64,000 nt of DNA from Comamonadaceae bacterium. Lineage in GTDB: Bacteria > Pseudomonadota > Gammaproteobacteria > Burkholderiales > Burkholderiaceae_C. The position numbers were made by a program, and so were the translations under genes. This document shows positions 9,178-18,864 of the stretch, piece after piece. The stretch's first letter is position 1, and each line of letters starts with the position of its first letter. The DNA lies in the NCBI GenBank assembly GCA_027484575.1, contig JAIXSQ010000014.1, forward strand, positions 62,001 through 126,000, read 5' to 3'. The notes under the pieces are model-generated. The model ran no database searches and was not told the origin of the DNA. It was given only the letters and a program-made list of their open reading frames with translations.

Positions 9178-9504
9178 ATGAAGGAAATCCGCGCCATCGT
9201 GCGCCCCAACCGGCTGGACCGCCTGCGCGAGGCGCTGCGGACCATCCCGAACTTCCCTGGCGTGACGGTGTTCAGGGCCGAGGGCTTCACCGCCCCGGCC
9301 GCAGTGGCCAAGCGCACGGTGAAGGAGGAGCTGACCGACTTCACGCCCAAGCTGATGGTCTGCGTGCTGGCCGACGACGGGATGGTCGAGACCATCCGGC
9401 AGGCCATCATCGGCAGCTGCTCGACCGGCCAGATCGGGGACGGGATCGTGTGGACGGTCGACATCGGCGACCCCGCCCGCATCCGGGACGGCACCCCGCT
9501 GTAG
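9178..9504 (+). CDS. PII-like signalling protein between two RND pumps
   Basis: A 108-residue protein of the PII superfamily. The start (MKEIRAIVRPNRLDRLREAL) matches the first strand and helix of GlnB, and the C-loop TGQIGDGIVWTVDI with RIRDG is the nucleotide-binding signature. The T-loop region (about residues 37–55) has diverged and lacks the tyrosine that is uridylylated in GlnB, so it is not an ordinary nitrogen regulator. A subgroup of PII proteins encoded beside CusA-type pumps has been described (PII-NG); this gene fits it by position and sequence. It starts 14 bases after the first pump with an AAGGAG site, so it is translated with the efflux operon. The ligand and target are inferred only. 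Confidence 0.85.
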   Translation: MKEIRAIVRPNRLDRLREALRTIPNFPGVTVFRAEGFTAPAAVAKRTVKEELTDFTPKLMVCVLADDGMVETIRQAIIGSCSTGQIGDGIVWTVDIGDPARIRDGTPL

Positions 9505-9552
9505 CGTTGGTCCGGCGCCGCGCGCGAAGTCCCGCGCGGTGCCCGGGTCTTT

Positions 9553-9575
9553 CGCCCCGCGTCGGAAGCGGGGCG
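9553..9575 (+). other. Perfect 8-bp hairpin between the PII-like gene and second pump
   Basis: cgccccgc - gtcggaa - gcggggcg, in the 94-base gap before the second pump. There is no T run. It could attenuate or protect the transcript and so set the ratio of the two pumps. Confidence 0.4.
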
Positions 9576-9598
9576 GCTTCCCCTACCATCGGCGCCCG

Positions 9599-12500
9599 AT
9601 GCTGCACTCCCTCTTGCGCGCGGCCCTCTCCCAGCGGCTGCTGGTCGTGGTGGTCGCCTTGGTCCTGTGCGCCTTCGGCGTGCGCGAGGCCACCCGCCTG
9701 TCCGTCGACGCCTTCCCGGACGTGACCAACGTCCAGGTGCAGGTGGCCACCGAGTTCCAGGGCCGCTCGCCCGAGGAGATCGAGCGCTTCGTCACGGTGC
9801 CGCTGGAGATCGCGATGACCGGCCTGCCGGGGCTGGTCGAGATGCGTTCGCTGAACAAGAGCGGGCTGTCCATCATCACCCTGGTCTTCACCGACAAGAC
9901 CGACGTCTACTTCGCGCGCCAGCTGGTCACCGAGCGGCTGATCGAGGTGGGCCCGCGGATGCCCGAGGGCGTGACACCGGTGCTGGGCCCGGTGTCCACG
10001 GGCCTGGGCGAGGTCTACCAGTACACGCTGGACCATCCCGACGACGGCAACCGGGCGCTGACGCCGGCCGAACTGGCCGAGCGCCGGATCGTGCAGGACT
10101 GGGTGGTGCGGCCGCTGCTGCGCTCCATCCCCGGGGTGGCGGAGATCAACTCCCAGGGTGGCTACGTGCGCCAGTACCAGGTGGTGGCCGACCCGGCCCG
10201 CCTGCGGTACCACGGCCTGACCGTGCAGCAGCTGGCGGCGGCCATCGCGGCCAACAACGCGAACGCCGGCGGCGGGGTGCTGCCCATGTCCACCGAGCAG
10301 TTCCTGGTGCGCGGCGTGGGGCTGATCCGCAGCGTCGACGACATCGCGGGCATCGTCGTCAAGGAGGAGGCCGGGGTGCCGGTGTACGTCGCCAACCTGG
10401 GCGAGGTGCGCATCGGCAGCGAGGTGCGCCAGGGGGCGATCGTCAAGGGCGGCGTGACCGAGTCGGTGTCGGGCATCGTGCTGATGATGCGGGCCGGCAA
10501 CGCCAAGGAGATCGTCACCCGCGTGAAGGCCCGCGTGGACGAGATCAACGGCAAGGGCATGCTGCCCGGCGGGTTGCGCATCGTGCCGTACTACGACCGC
10601 ACCGAGCTGGTCGATGCCGCGCTGTGGACCGTGGGCAAGGTGCTGATCGAGGGCATCTTCCTGGTGGTCGTGGTGCTGTTCGTCTTCCTGGGCGACGTGC
10701 GCTCCAGCCTGATCGTGGTGGCCACGCTGGTGATCGCGCCGCTGGTGACCTTCATCGTGATGAACCGCTGGGGCATGTCGGCCAACCTGATGTCGCTGGG
10801 CGGGCTGGCGATCGCGATCGGGCTGATGGTCGACGCCACCGTGGTGGTCGTGGAGAACGTGTTCCACCGCCTGGGCGAGGCGGCCGGCAGCGGCGTGCCG
10901 CGCCTGCGGGTGATCCTGCAGGCGACGGCCGAGGTGGCGACGCCGACCATCTTCGGCATCGCGATCATCATCCTGGTGTTCCTGCCGCTGATGACGCTGC
11001 AGGGCATCGAGGGCAAGCTGTTCGCCCCGCTGGCGCTGACCATCGCGATCGCGCTGGCCGTGTCGCTGGCCGTGTCGCTGCTGCTGTCGCCGGTGCTCTG
11101 CTCGTACCTGCTCAAGGGCGGGGCCGACCACGACACCCGCGTGCTCGCCGTGCTCAAGTCGCGCTACCTGCGGCTGCTGGACGCGGCGCTGGGCAACCGG
11201 CGCACCACCGTGCTGGCGGCGCTGGCCCTGCTGGCCGCGTCGCTGGCGCTGTTCCCGTTCCTGGGCAAGAGCTTCATGCCGACCATGAAGGAGGGCGCGC
11301 TCACGCCGCAGATCAACCGGGTGCCCAGCATCTCGCTGGAGGAGTCGCTGCGCATCGAGATGGCCGCGATGAAGAGCATCGCCGAGGTGCCCGGCGTGCG
11401 GATGGTGGTGTCCAAGCTGGGGCGCGGCGAATCGCCGGCCGACCCCGCCGGGCCGAACGAGTCGGATCCCATCGTGCTGCTGGACCCGGACAGCGGCCGC
11501 AGCCAGGATGCCATCGACGAGGACATCCGCCAGCGCCTGTCCACCATCCCCGGCGTGCAGATCGTCCTGTCGCAGCCGATCGCCGAGCGGGTGGACGAGA
11601 TGGTCACGGGCGTGCGCTCGCAGCTGGCGATCAAGGTGTTCGGCGACGACCTGGGCGAGCTGCGCCGCATCTCGGAGCAGGTGGCGCGCATCCTGCGCAG
11701 CGTGCCGGGGGCGCAGGACATCCGGATCGAGCGCCTGTCGGGCCAGCAGTCGCTGACCATCGACATCGACCGCCGCGCGATCGCCCGCTACGGCATCAAC
11801 GTGTCGGACGTGCAGGCGGTGATCGAGACGTCGATCGGCGGCCGCGAGGTCACGACCCTGTACGAGGGCGAGCGGCGCTTCGGCATCGCGGTGCGCTACC
11901 CCGAAGGCTTCCGCAACTCGCCCGAGGCGATCTCGGCCATCATGCTGCGCGCGCCCGACGGCGCGCTGGTGCCGCTGTCGGCGCTGGCCACGATCGCGGT
12001 GCGCGACGGGCCGGCGCAGGTCAGCCGCGAGGCCGCCCGCCGGCGGGTGGTGGTGGGCGCCAACGTCGAGGGGCGCGACCTCGGCGGCTTCGTGGCCGAG
12101 GTGCAGCAACGGCTGGCGCGCGAGGTGCAGCTGCCCGAGGGCTACGACTTCGTCTACGGCGGCCAGTTCGAGAACATGCAGCGCGCGATGGGCACGCTGG
12201 CCGTGATCGTGCCGATCACGATCGCGGCGATCTTCTTCCTGCTGTTCATGCTGTTCAACTCGCTGAAGCTGGCCGGCCTGATCATCCTGGTGCTGCCCTT
12301 CGCCTCGATCGGCGGGGTCGTCGCGCTGGCGGTCACCCGCGAGTACCTGAGCGTGCCGGCGTCGGTGGGCTTCATCGCGCTGTGGGGCATCGCGGTGCTC
12401 AACGGCGTGGTGCTGGTCAGCTGCATCCGCAAGCTGCGCGAGGACGGCGTGCCGGTCGCCGAGGCGGTGCGCCAGGGCTGCGTGATGCGCTTCCGGCCCG

Positions 12501-12688
12501 TGATGATGACGGCCACGGTGGCCCTGCTGGGACTGGTGCCCTTCCTGTTCGCCTCCGGGCCGGGCAGCGAGGTGCAGAAGCCCCTGGCGGTGGTGGTGAT
12601 CGGTGGGCTGATCACCTCCACGCTGCTGACGCTGGTGGTGCTGCCGGCGCTGTACCGCTGGTTCGACGACCAGCCGCAGGAGGCCTGA
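9599..12688 (+). CDS. Heavy-metal efflux RND pump, second copy (CzcA/CusA family)
   Basis: A second HME-RND pump of exactly 1029 residues, clearly a paralogue of the one upstream, alignable end to end with no large gaps (same N terminus RAALSQRLLV, same LSVDAFPDVTNVQVQV, same YRWFDDQP ending). TM4 reads MVDATVVVVEN where the first copy has MVDGT. ATG 9599 was preferred to an upstream ATG at 9539 because it aligns with the start of the first copy. Only one adaptor and one duct are encoded in the operon, so both pumps probably share them, either as alternatives or as a mixed trimer in the manner of MdtB/MdtC. Confidence 0.95.
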   Translation: MLHSLLRAALSQRLLVVVVALVLCAFGVREATRLSVDAFPDVTNVQVQVATEFQGRSPEEIERFVTVPLEIAMTGLPGLVEMRSLNKSGLSIITLVFTDKTDVYFARQLVTERLIEVGPRMPEGVTPVLGPVSTGLGEVYQYTLDHPDDGNRALTPAELAERRIVQDWVVRPLLRSIPGVAEINSQGGYVRQYQVVADPARLRYHGLTVQQLAAAIAANNANAGGGVLPMSTEQFLVRGVGLIRSVDDIAGIVVKEEAGVPVYVANLGEVRIGSEVRQGAIVKGGVTESVSGIVLMMRAGNAKEIVTRVKARVDEINGKGMLPGGLRIVPYYDRTELVDAALWTVGKVLIEGIFLVVVVLFVFLGDVRSSLIVVATLVIAPLVTFIVMNRWGMSANLMSLGGLAIAIGLMVDATVVVVENVFHRLGEAAGSGVPRLRVILQATAEVATPTIFGIAIIILVFLPLMTLQGIEGKLFAPLALTIAIALAVSLAVSLLLSPVLCSYLLKGGADHDTRVLAVLKSRYLRLLDAALGNRRTTVLAALALLAASLALFPFLGKSFMPTMKEGALTPQINRVPSISLEESLRIEMAAMKSIAEVPGVRMVVSKLGRGESPADPAGPNESDPIVLLDPDSGRSQDAIDEDIRQRLSTIPGVQIVLSQPIAERVDEMVTGVRSQLAIKVFGDDLGELRRISEQVARILRSVPGAQDIRIERLSGQQSLTIDIDRRAIARYGINVSDVQAVIETSIGGREVTTLYEGERRFGIAVRYPEGFRNSPEAISAIMLRAPDGALVPLSALATIAVRDGPAQVSREAARRRVVVGANVEGRDLGGFVAEVQQRLAREVQLPEGYDFVYGGQFENMQRAMGTLAVIVPITIAAIFFLLFMLFNSLKLAGLIILVLPFASIGGVVALAVTREYLSVPASVGFIALWGIAVLNGVVLVSCIRKLREDGVPVAEAVRQGCVMRFRPVMMTATVALLGLVPFLFASGPGSEVQKPLAVVVIGGLITSTLLTLVVLPALYRWFDDQPQEA

Positions 12689-12708
12689 AGGCCGGGGCGC
12701 CTGCGCGC

Positions 12709-12798
12709 TGGCGGAGAGTGTGGGATTCGAACCCACGGAGGGCTCGCACCCTCGCCGGTTTTCAAGACCGGTGCATTCAACCGCTCTGCCAACTCTCC
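12709..12798 (-). tRNA. tRNA-Ser (anticodon TGA)
   Basis: A 90-base tRNA read on the minus strand, from GGAGAGT to CCA. The anticodon stem CCGGT / ACCGG encloses CTTGAAA, giving anticodon TGA. The long variable arm (gagggtgcgagccctc) is that of a class II serine tRNA. The T-arm GTGGGTTCGAATCCCAC and acceptor GGAGAGT / ACTCTCC pair fully and the CCA is encoded. It lies just after the second pump, on the opposite strand. Confidence 0.97.
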
Positions 12799-12809
12799 GG
12801 CGCAGCGCG

Positions 12810-12815
12810 ATTCTA
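12810..12815 (-). promoter_or_regulatory. -10 hexamer of tRNA-Ser
   Basis: TAGAAT on the minus strand, 11 bases before the tRNA 5' end. No good -35 is visible. The same TAGAAT box precedes tRNA-Ile2 in this window at a similar distance. Confidence 0.5.
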
Positions 12816-12939
12816 GGGGCGTGCCCACCGCGGCCCGCGGCGGCTGGCTCGGCGGTCGTCCCTACGGTTGCCGGGTCATTCCTGATCCGGCCCAATCGCG
12901 GCCACGCCAACGACCGCCCCGCACGACCGCCCCGTCGCC

Positions 12940-14211
12940 ATGACCTCGTCCGTCCTCCGCCCCACGCCTGCGTCGCCCCCGGGCACCGTCTCCACCCACC
13001 TGCCCTGCGCCCTGTGCGGCAGCCGCGCCGCCACCGTCGTGGGCACGCGCGGCCGCGAGGGCAATGCCCTGCGCAGCGTGGCCTGCACCGGCTGCGGGCT
13101 GGTGTGGTCCGACCCGCGGCCGCACGACGCGCGGCAGTTCTACGAGGAGGACTACCGGCGCGCCTACAAGGCCACGGTGGAGCCCAGGCCCAAGCACGTG
13201 CTGCGCGCCGGGCGCGTGGCGCTGGACCGCCTGTCGCGCATCGCCGACCTGCTGCGACCCGGCCTGCAGGTGCTGGACGTGGGCAGCGGCGGCGGCGAGT
13301 TCTCGTACCTGCTGGCCAGTCGCGGCCACCGCGTCACCGGCGTGGAGCCGAACATCGGCTACGCCGAGTACGCCCGCCGTGCCTACGGGCTGGACATCCT
13401 GCGCGGCTTCATCGGCGAGGTGGCGCTGCGGCCGGCCAGCCGCGACCTGGTGACGATCTGGCACGTGCTGGAGCACACCGAGGACCCGCCCGCCGTGCTG
13501 CGCCGGCTGCGCGAGGTGCTGGTGCCCGGTGGCCTGCTGGTGGTGGAGGTGCCCCACATCGAGGCCACCTGCCAGTCGCCGCGCAGCACCTTCCACGATG
13601 CGCACCTGGTGCACTTCAACGTGCAGACCCTGGGCGCGATGGCCGCGCACTGCGGCCTGCGCACGGTGCGCCACGCGCTGTCGGCCGACGGCGGCAACCT
13701 GACCATGGTGTTCACGCCCGACGGCGCGCCGCAGGCCGGGGTGGCCGCGCCGCTGCCCGGCAACCATGCCCGCGTGGCCGGCGTGCTCGCCGCGCACCGG
13801 CCGCTGCGCCACCTGCTGCGCCCGCAGACGCTGGGCCGCACGCTGCGCCGGCTCGCGGGGGCGCTCGAGGAGCGGCGCGCGCTGGCCGCGCACGGCGGGC
13901 GCACGGGCCGGGCGCTGCTGGACCGCCTGTATGCGCCGCAGCCTGACGACGCACCGGCCGGCCTGGCGCCCGCCTGGCGCTTCGCGGCGCTGGGCATGGC
14001 TGCGCTGGCCTTCGGCTGGTGGCTGGAATGCGAGCTGGTGGACGATGCGGCGGCGCTGGGCCTGAGCACGGCGCAGGGCACGGCGGCGTACCTGGCGGCG
14101 CAGCTGGGCGTGCTCGGAGCCTTGGCGGCGCTGGCCCGCCGCATCGGCGCCTCGCGCGGGCGCATGGGCGGGCTGGCGGTGCTGCTGGCGGCCATGCCGG
14201 TGCTGCACTGA
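12940..14211 (+). CDS. SAM-dependent methyltransferase with zinc ribbon and hydrophobic tail
   Basis: A 423-residue protein. An N-terminal zinc ribbon is shown by Cys23, Cys26, Cys49 and Cys52. A class I methyltransferase domain follows, with motif I VLDVGSGGG at 111–119, the acidic VEPN at 135–138 and the IWHVLEHTEDP post-motif segment. This zinc-ribbon plus methyltransferase layout is common in sugar or O-antigen C-methyltransferases. Unusual for the family, the last 80 residues contain three hydrophobic stretches (about 344–363, 383–401 and 408–422), so the enzyme may be membrane attached. No polysaccharide genes are adjacent; substrate unknown. Confidence 0.85.
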   Translation: MTSSVLRPTPASPPGTVSTHLPCALCGSRAATVVGTRGREGNALRSVACTGCGLVWSDPRPHDARQFYEEDYRRAYKATVEPRPKHVLRAGRVALDRLSRIADLLRPGLQVLDVGSGGGEFSYLLASRGHRVTGVEPNIGYAEYARRAYGLDILRGFIGEVALRPASRDLVTIWHVLEHTEDPPAVLRRLREVLVPGGLLVVEVPHIEATCQSPRSTFHDAHLVHFNVQTLGAMAAHCGLRTVRHALSADGGNLTMVFTPDGAPQAGVAAPLPGNHARVAGVLAAHRPLRHLLRPQTLGRTLRRLAGALEERRALAAHGGRTGRALLDRLYAPQPDDAPAGLAPAWRFAALGMAALAFGWWLECELVDDAAALGLSTAQGTAAYLAAQLGVLGALAALARRIGASRGRMGGLAVLLAAMPVLH

Positions 14212-14242
14212 GCGCGGCAGGCGGCGCCGGGGGCGGGTGGCT

Positions 14243-15484
14243 TCAAGCCGGCAGGAACAACGCCTGCAGGTCGCTCAGGAAGTCGAAGCCCTGCGGCGTG
14301 GGCCGCACCCAGCCGCCATCGCGCACCAGCAGGCCCTTGCGCAGCGCCTCGTCCAGCGGCTGCGCGATGGCCGACTGCGGCAGGCCGGTGCGCTCGAAGA
14401 ACGACTGCAGCTGGAAGCCGTCCTTGAGCCGCAGTGCGTTGAGCATGAACTCGAAGGGCAGCGCGTCGCGCGCCACCTCGTCCTGCTGCGCCACCGGCGT
14501 GCCGGCCAGCGCCCGCTCCATGTACAGGCGCGGCTCGCGCCAGCGCACCTGCCGCACCACGCGGTGCGCGAAGCTCAGCTTGCCGTGCGCGCCGGCGCCG
14601 ATGCCGAGGTAGTCGCCGAACTCCCAGTAGTTCAGGTTGTGCCGGCAGCCGTGCCCGGGCCTGGCATAGGCCGACACCTCGTAGCGCGGCAGCCCGGCTG
14701 CCTGCGTCGTCTCCGTGATGCAGTCCAGCATCGCGTAGGCCTGGTCGTCCTCGGGCAGCGGCGGCGGGTACTTGGCGAACAGCGTGTTGGGCTCGACGGT
14801 CAGGTGGTAGACCGACAGGTGCGGCGGCCGCAGCGCCAGCGCCTGGCCCAGGTCGCGTTCCAGGCCGGCCAGGTCCTGGCCGGGCAGCGCGTACATCAGG
14901 TCGAGGTTGAAGGTCTCGAAGCAGGCGGCCGCCTCCTCGGCGGCGGCGATGGCCTGCGCGCGGTCGTGCACCCGGCCCAGCGCCCGCAGGGCCGCATCGT
15001 CGAAGCTCTGCACGCCCAGGGACAGCCGGGTGACGCCGGCATCGCGGTAGCCGCGGAACCGGTCCCGCTCGAAGGTGCCGGGATTGGCCTCCAGCGTGAC
15101 CTCGCAGCCGGGCTCCAGCCGCAGCCGCGCGCGGATGTCGGCCAGCAACGTGCCGATGGCGTCGGGGTCGAACAGGCTGGGCGTGCCGCCGCCGATGAAC
15201 ACGCTGTGCACCGTGCGGCCCCACACCAGCGGCAGCGAGGCCTCGAGGTCGGCGCGCAGGGCGTCGAGGTAGCGCCCGAACGGCGGCGGCCCGCCCGCAT
15301 GCTCGTGCGAGTTGAAGTCGCAGTACGGGCACTTCTTCAGGCACCACGGCAGGTGCACGTACAGCGACAGCGGCGGCAGCGCGGGCAGCTGCAGCAGCCC
15401 GGGGCGCATCAGGTGCGCCAGGTCGTTGAAGGCGGGGCCAGGCGCCGGCGCGTCGGCCGGCACGGGCGCGATGGGGATGCTCAC
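14243..15484 (-). CDS. hemW: Radical SAM heme chaperone HemW
   Basis: A 413-residue radical-SAM protein of the HemW (formerly HemN-like) family, which binds heme and delivers it to respiratory enzymes. The cluster motif is LPWCLKKCPYCDFNSHE (C-x3-C-x2-C), followed by the strand FIGGGTPSLF and the LGVQSFDD segment. The start is GTG 15484, which overlaps the rdgB stop as GTGA, so the two genes are translationally coupled. True HemN lacks this N-terminal spacing, and the rdgB-hemW pair is a standard arrangement, so HemW is preferred over coproporphyrinogen dehydrogenase. Confidence 0.93.
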   Translation of the reverse strand: MSIPIAPVPADAPAPGPAFNDLAHLMRPGLLQLPALPPLSLYVHLPWCLKKCPYCDFNSHEHAGGPPPFGRYLDALRADLEASLPLVWGRTVHSVFIGGGTPSLFDPDAIGTLLADIRARLRLEPGCEVTLEANPGTFERDRFRGYRDAGVTRLSLGVQSFDDAALRALGRVHDRAQAIAAAEEAAACFETFNLDLMYALPGQDLAGLERDLGQALALRPPHLSVYHLTVEPNTLFAKYPPPLPEDDQAYAMLDCITETTQAAGLPRYEVSAYARPGHGCRHNLNYWEFGDYLGIGAGAHGKLSFAHRVVRQVRWREPRLYMERALAGTPVAQQDEVARDALPFEFMLNALRLKDGFQLQSFFERTGLPQSAIAQPLDEALRKGLLVRDGGWVRPTPQGFDFLSDLQALFLPA

Positions 15485-16086
15485 AGCCAGCGCTCGCGCA
15501 GCAGCCGCACCATCTGCCGCGCGGCCTGGCCGCGGTGGCTGTGGGCGTTCTTCTCCTCGGGCGGCAGCTGCGCGAAGGTCTTGCCCAGCTGCGGCAGGAA
15601 CATCACCGGGTCGAAGCCGAAGCCGCCGTCGCCCACCGGCGCGCGGGTGATCTCGCCGGCGGCGCGGCCCACGGCGACCAGCGGCTCGGGGTCGTCGGCG
15701 GTGCGCACCGCCACCAGGGTGCTGACCAGCGCGGCGCGGCGGTCCTGCACACCGGCCATCTGCTCGAGCAGGGCGCGCACGTTGTGCGCGTCGCCCTTGG
15801 GGTAGCCGAAGCGGGTGGCGTAGTAGGCCGTGTCCACGCCGGGCTGGCCGCCGAAGGCCTCGACGCACAGGCCGGCGTCGTCGGCGATGGCGGGCAGGCC
15901 GCTGGCGGCGGCCGCATGGCGCGCCTTGGCCAGGGCGTTCTCGAGGAAGGTGCGGAACGGCTCCTCGGCCTCGGGAATGCCCAGCTCGGCCTGGCGCACG
16001 AGTTCGAGGCCCAGCGGGGCGAACAGCTGCTGCAGCTCTTCGAGCTTGCCGCGGTTGTTGGAGGCGAGGACGAGGCGTCGGGTCAT
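15481..16086 (-). CDS. rdgB: dITP/XTP pyrophosphatase (RdgB/HAM1 family)
   Basis: A 201-residue enzyme that hydrolyses dITP, ITP and XTP to monophosphates, keeping deaminated purines out of DNA. The start LVLASNNRGKLEEL contains the nucleotide-binding SNNxGK motif; ADDAGLCVEAFGGQPG and FGFDPVMFLP are the other family signatures, and SHRGQA is near the C terminus. ATG 16086 gives the family's usual length. It follows rph with a 61-base gap and overlaps hemW downstream. Confidence 0.96.
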   Translation of the reverse strand: MTRRLVLASNNRGKLEELQQLFAPLGLELVRQAELGIPEAEEPFRTFLENALAKARHAAAASGLPAIADDAGLCVEAFGGQPGVDTAYYATRFGYPKGDAHNVRALLEQMAGVQDRRAALVSTLVAVRTADDPEPLVAVGRAAGEITRAPVGDGGFGFDPVMFLPQLGKTFAQLPPEEKNAHSHRGQAARQMVRLLRERWL

Positions 16087-16147
16087 GAGGGGCGTGATTG
16101 TGCGCCGGCCGCGCACGCCCCTGCCCGCGCTGCGGATCGGCCCGGGT

Positions 16148-16879
<732 letters not shown>

Positions 16880-16928
16880 GGGCGCCGATGCTAGCGCCCC
16901 CGCGCGGCGGCCCGGGCGGGCCGCGCGC

Positions 16929-17852
16929 TCAGCCCTTGCGGGCGGCCGAGCGGCGGATGGCCTCGTTGATCTCGGCGATGGAGCGCTCGATGGCGTCGTC
17001 GTCGAGATCGTCGATCAGGGTGTCGCCCACGCCGGCCTGGATGGTCGAGGCGAACACGCCGTCGGAGATGCTGTCGGTGGACACGCCCCCGTGGGTGGAC
17101 TCGAACCGGTCGGGGGTCTCCCATTCGAGCGCGATCACGGTGACGTTGTCGCAGGTGGCGCCGCCGTTGCGCAGCGCCTGCTCGACCAGGTCGGGCACGG
17201 CCTCGCCGACGGGCTGGGCCGCCAGGTGCTGGACGATGGTCTCCTCGGACACGGTTCCCCACAGGCCGTCGGAGCACAGCAGGATGCGGTCGCCCTGCTG
17301 CAGCGGCACCGGCCCGGTGACGTCGAACACGGGCTTGGTGGGCGAGCCCAGGCAGGTGAACAGGATGTTGCGGTTGATGGCGCCCAGGCGGGCGCCCGGG
17401 CCTTCGGCGGCCATCGCGGCGTTCTGCTGCTCGAGGTAGGAGTGGTCGCGGGTGCGGGTGAGCAGTTCGCCGTCGCGCACGACGTACAGGCGCGAGTCGC
17501 CGCAGTGCACCCAGGTGGCCGAGGTGCCCTGCAGCACCGCCGCCACCAGCGTGGTGCGCGGGGTGTCGAGCATGCCCTTCTCGCCGGCGTAGCGGATGAT
17601 CTGGTGGTGCGCGGCCATCAGCGCCAGGGCCAGGAACTCGCCGGGCTCCTTGACGGTGGGTTTGGCTTCCTTCTGGAACAGCGCGGCGACGGTCTGCAGC
17701 GCCAGCTGCGCGGCGACCTCGCCCTCGGGATGGCCGCCCATGCCGTCGGCCAGCACGAACAGCCCGGACTCCCGCGTGTAGCAGTAGCCCATGCGGTCCT
17801 CGTTCTTCTCGCGGCCGCCGCGGCGGCTGATCTGGAAGACGCTGAACTTCAT
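16929..17852 (-). CDS. PP2C-family Ser/Thr protein phosphatase
   Basis: A 307-residue metal-dependent phosphatase of the bacterial PP2C/Stp type. Metal-binding signatures are intact: GGREKNEDR (Asp19), [12 protein letters not shown] (Asp36), [14 protein letters not shown] and the final DNVTVI. No membrane segment is seen, so it is cytosolic. It lies 22 bases downstream of a Ser/Thr kinase gene and very probably reverses that kinase's phosphorylation. About 50 residues after the last motif form a charged tail of unknown use. Confidence 0.95.
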   Translation of the reverse strand: MKFSVFQISRRGGREKNEDRMGYCYTRESGLFVLADGMGGHPEGEVAAQLALQTVAALFQKEAKPTVKEPGEFLALALMAAHHQIIRYAGEKGMLDTPRTTLVAAVLQGTSATWVHCGDSRLYVVRDGELLTRTRDHSYLEQQNAAMAAEGPGARLGAINRNILFTCLGSPTKPVFDVTGPVPLQQGDRILLCSDGLWGTVSEETIVQHLAAQPVGEAVPDLVEQALRNGGATCDNVTVIALEWETPDRFESTHGGVSTDSISDGVFASTIQAGVGDTLIDDLDDDAIERSIAEINEAIRRSAARKG

Positions 17853-17874
17853 GCGGGACCGCCGGTGCGACGGC

Positions 17875-18864
17875 TCACTTGGCCTTGGCGCCCATCTTGT
17901 TGCGGCCGTCGGACACCATGGTGTCGAACTGCAGCCGCATCTTCTCGCCCACCGACAGCTTGGTGTAGCGCCGCTCGCCCTCGCGCGAGAGCTCCTTCTG
18001 CAGCGCGAACACCGACTGGGGGCGCGACAGGGGGTCGAGCGACATGCACCATTCCACCACCTCGATCAGGTTGTCGGAGTACACGCCGCGCAGGCGGGAC
18101 AGCGCCAGCGACAGGCGGTCCTTCTCGAGCCGCTGCGGCGCGTCGTTGGGAGGGTAGCCCTGCATGCAGGCGTAGATGCAGGCGCCGATGGCGTAGATGT
18201 CGGTCCAGGGCCCCATCGACGAGTCGCGCCGGTACATCTCGGGCGCGGCGAAGCCGGGGGTGTACATGGGCCGGATGAAGTTGCCTTCCTTGCTCAGCAC
18301 CTCGCGCGCGGCGCCGAAGTCGATCATCACCGCCTTGTTGTCGTCGGTGATGAAGATGTTGGCCGGCTTGATGTCCAGGTGGAGCATCTTGTGCTGGTGC
18401 ACGATGCGCAGCCCGCGCAGGATCTCGTCGAACAGCGAGCGGATGGTCGACTCGCGGAAGACCTTCTGCTTCTTCAGTTCGCGCGCGGTGATGATGAAGT
18501 CCTGCAGGGTCGCGCCCTCCAGGTAGTTCATCACCATGTAGACGGTCTCGTTCTCGCGGAAGAAGTTCAGCACGCTGACCACCGAGGCGTGCGAGATCTG
18601 GGCGAGCGAGCGGCCCTCCTCGAAGAAGCTCTTGAGGCCCAGCCGGTACAGCGAGAGTTTTTCGGGCTGCACCTGGGGCAGCAGTTCGCCGGGGGCGCGG
18701 GTGGCCAGCGAGGCGGGCAGGTATTCCTTGACGGCGACCTGCTGGCCCTCGTTGTCGACGGCCAGGTAGACGACACCGAAGCCGCCGGCCGACAGCTTGC
18801 GGACGACGCGGTACCCCCCGATCACGGTGTCCGGCGGCAACGGCGCGGGCTTGACCTTCGACAT
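17875..18864 (-). CDS. Hanks-type Ser/Thr protein kinase
   Basis: A 329-residue soluble kinase. The glycine loop is SAGGFGVVY (residues 25–33), the ATP lysine is Lys46 in VAVKEYLP, the catalytic loop is HLDIKPANIF (Asp164, Lys166, Asn169; the usual HRD is HLD) and the metal motif is DFG at 182–184. All residues needed for activity are present. There is no transmembrane or PASTA domain, unlike Gram-positive PknB. A partner phosphatase follows 22 bases downstream. The start ATG 18864 is 69 bases from the divergent yicC gene. Confidence 0.94.
   Translation of the reverse strand: MSKVKPAPLPPDTVIGGYRVVRKLSAGGFGVVYLAVDNEGQQVAVKEYLPASLATRAPGELLPQVQPEKLSLYRLGLKSFFEEGRSLAQISHASVVSVLNFFRENETVYMVMNYLEGATLQDFIITARELKKQKVFRESTIRSLFDEILRGLRIVHQHKMLHLDIKPANIFITDDNKAVMIDFGAAREVLSKEGNFIRPMYTPGFAAPEMYRRDSSMGPWTDIYAIGACIYACMQGYPPNDAPQRLEKDRLSLALSRLRGVYSDNLIEVVEWCMSLDPLSRPQSVFALQKELSREGERRYTKLSVGEKMRLQFDTMVSDGRNKMGAKAK

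Noticed and set aside
4729..9504. A 1591-codon plus-strand open frame covering the adaptor and first pump.
   Set aside because: It is an out-of-frame shadow; only its last 108 codons, starting at 9178, are the real PII-like gene.
9407..12910. A 1167-codon open frame on the minus strand across the second RND pump.
   Set aside because: It is antisense to a clear RND gene, is rich in His, Arg, Gln and Ala as expected of high-GC shadow frames, and shows no domain.
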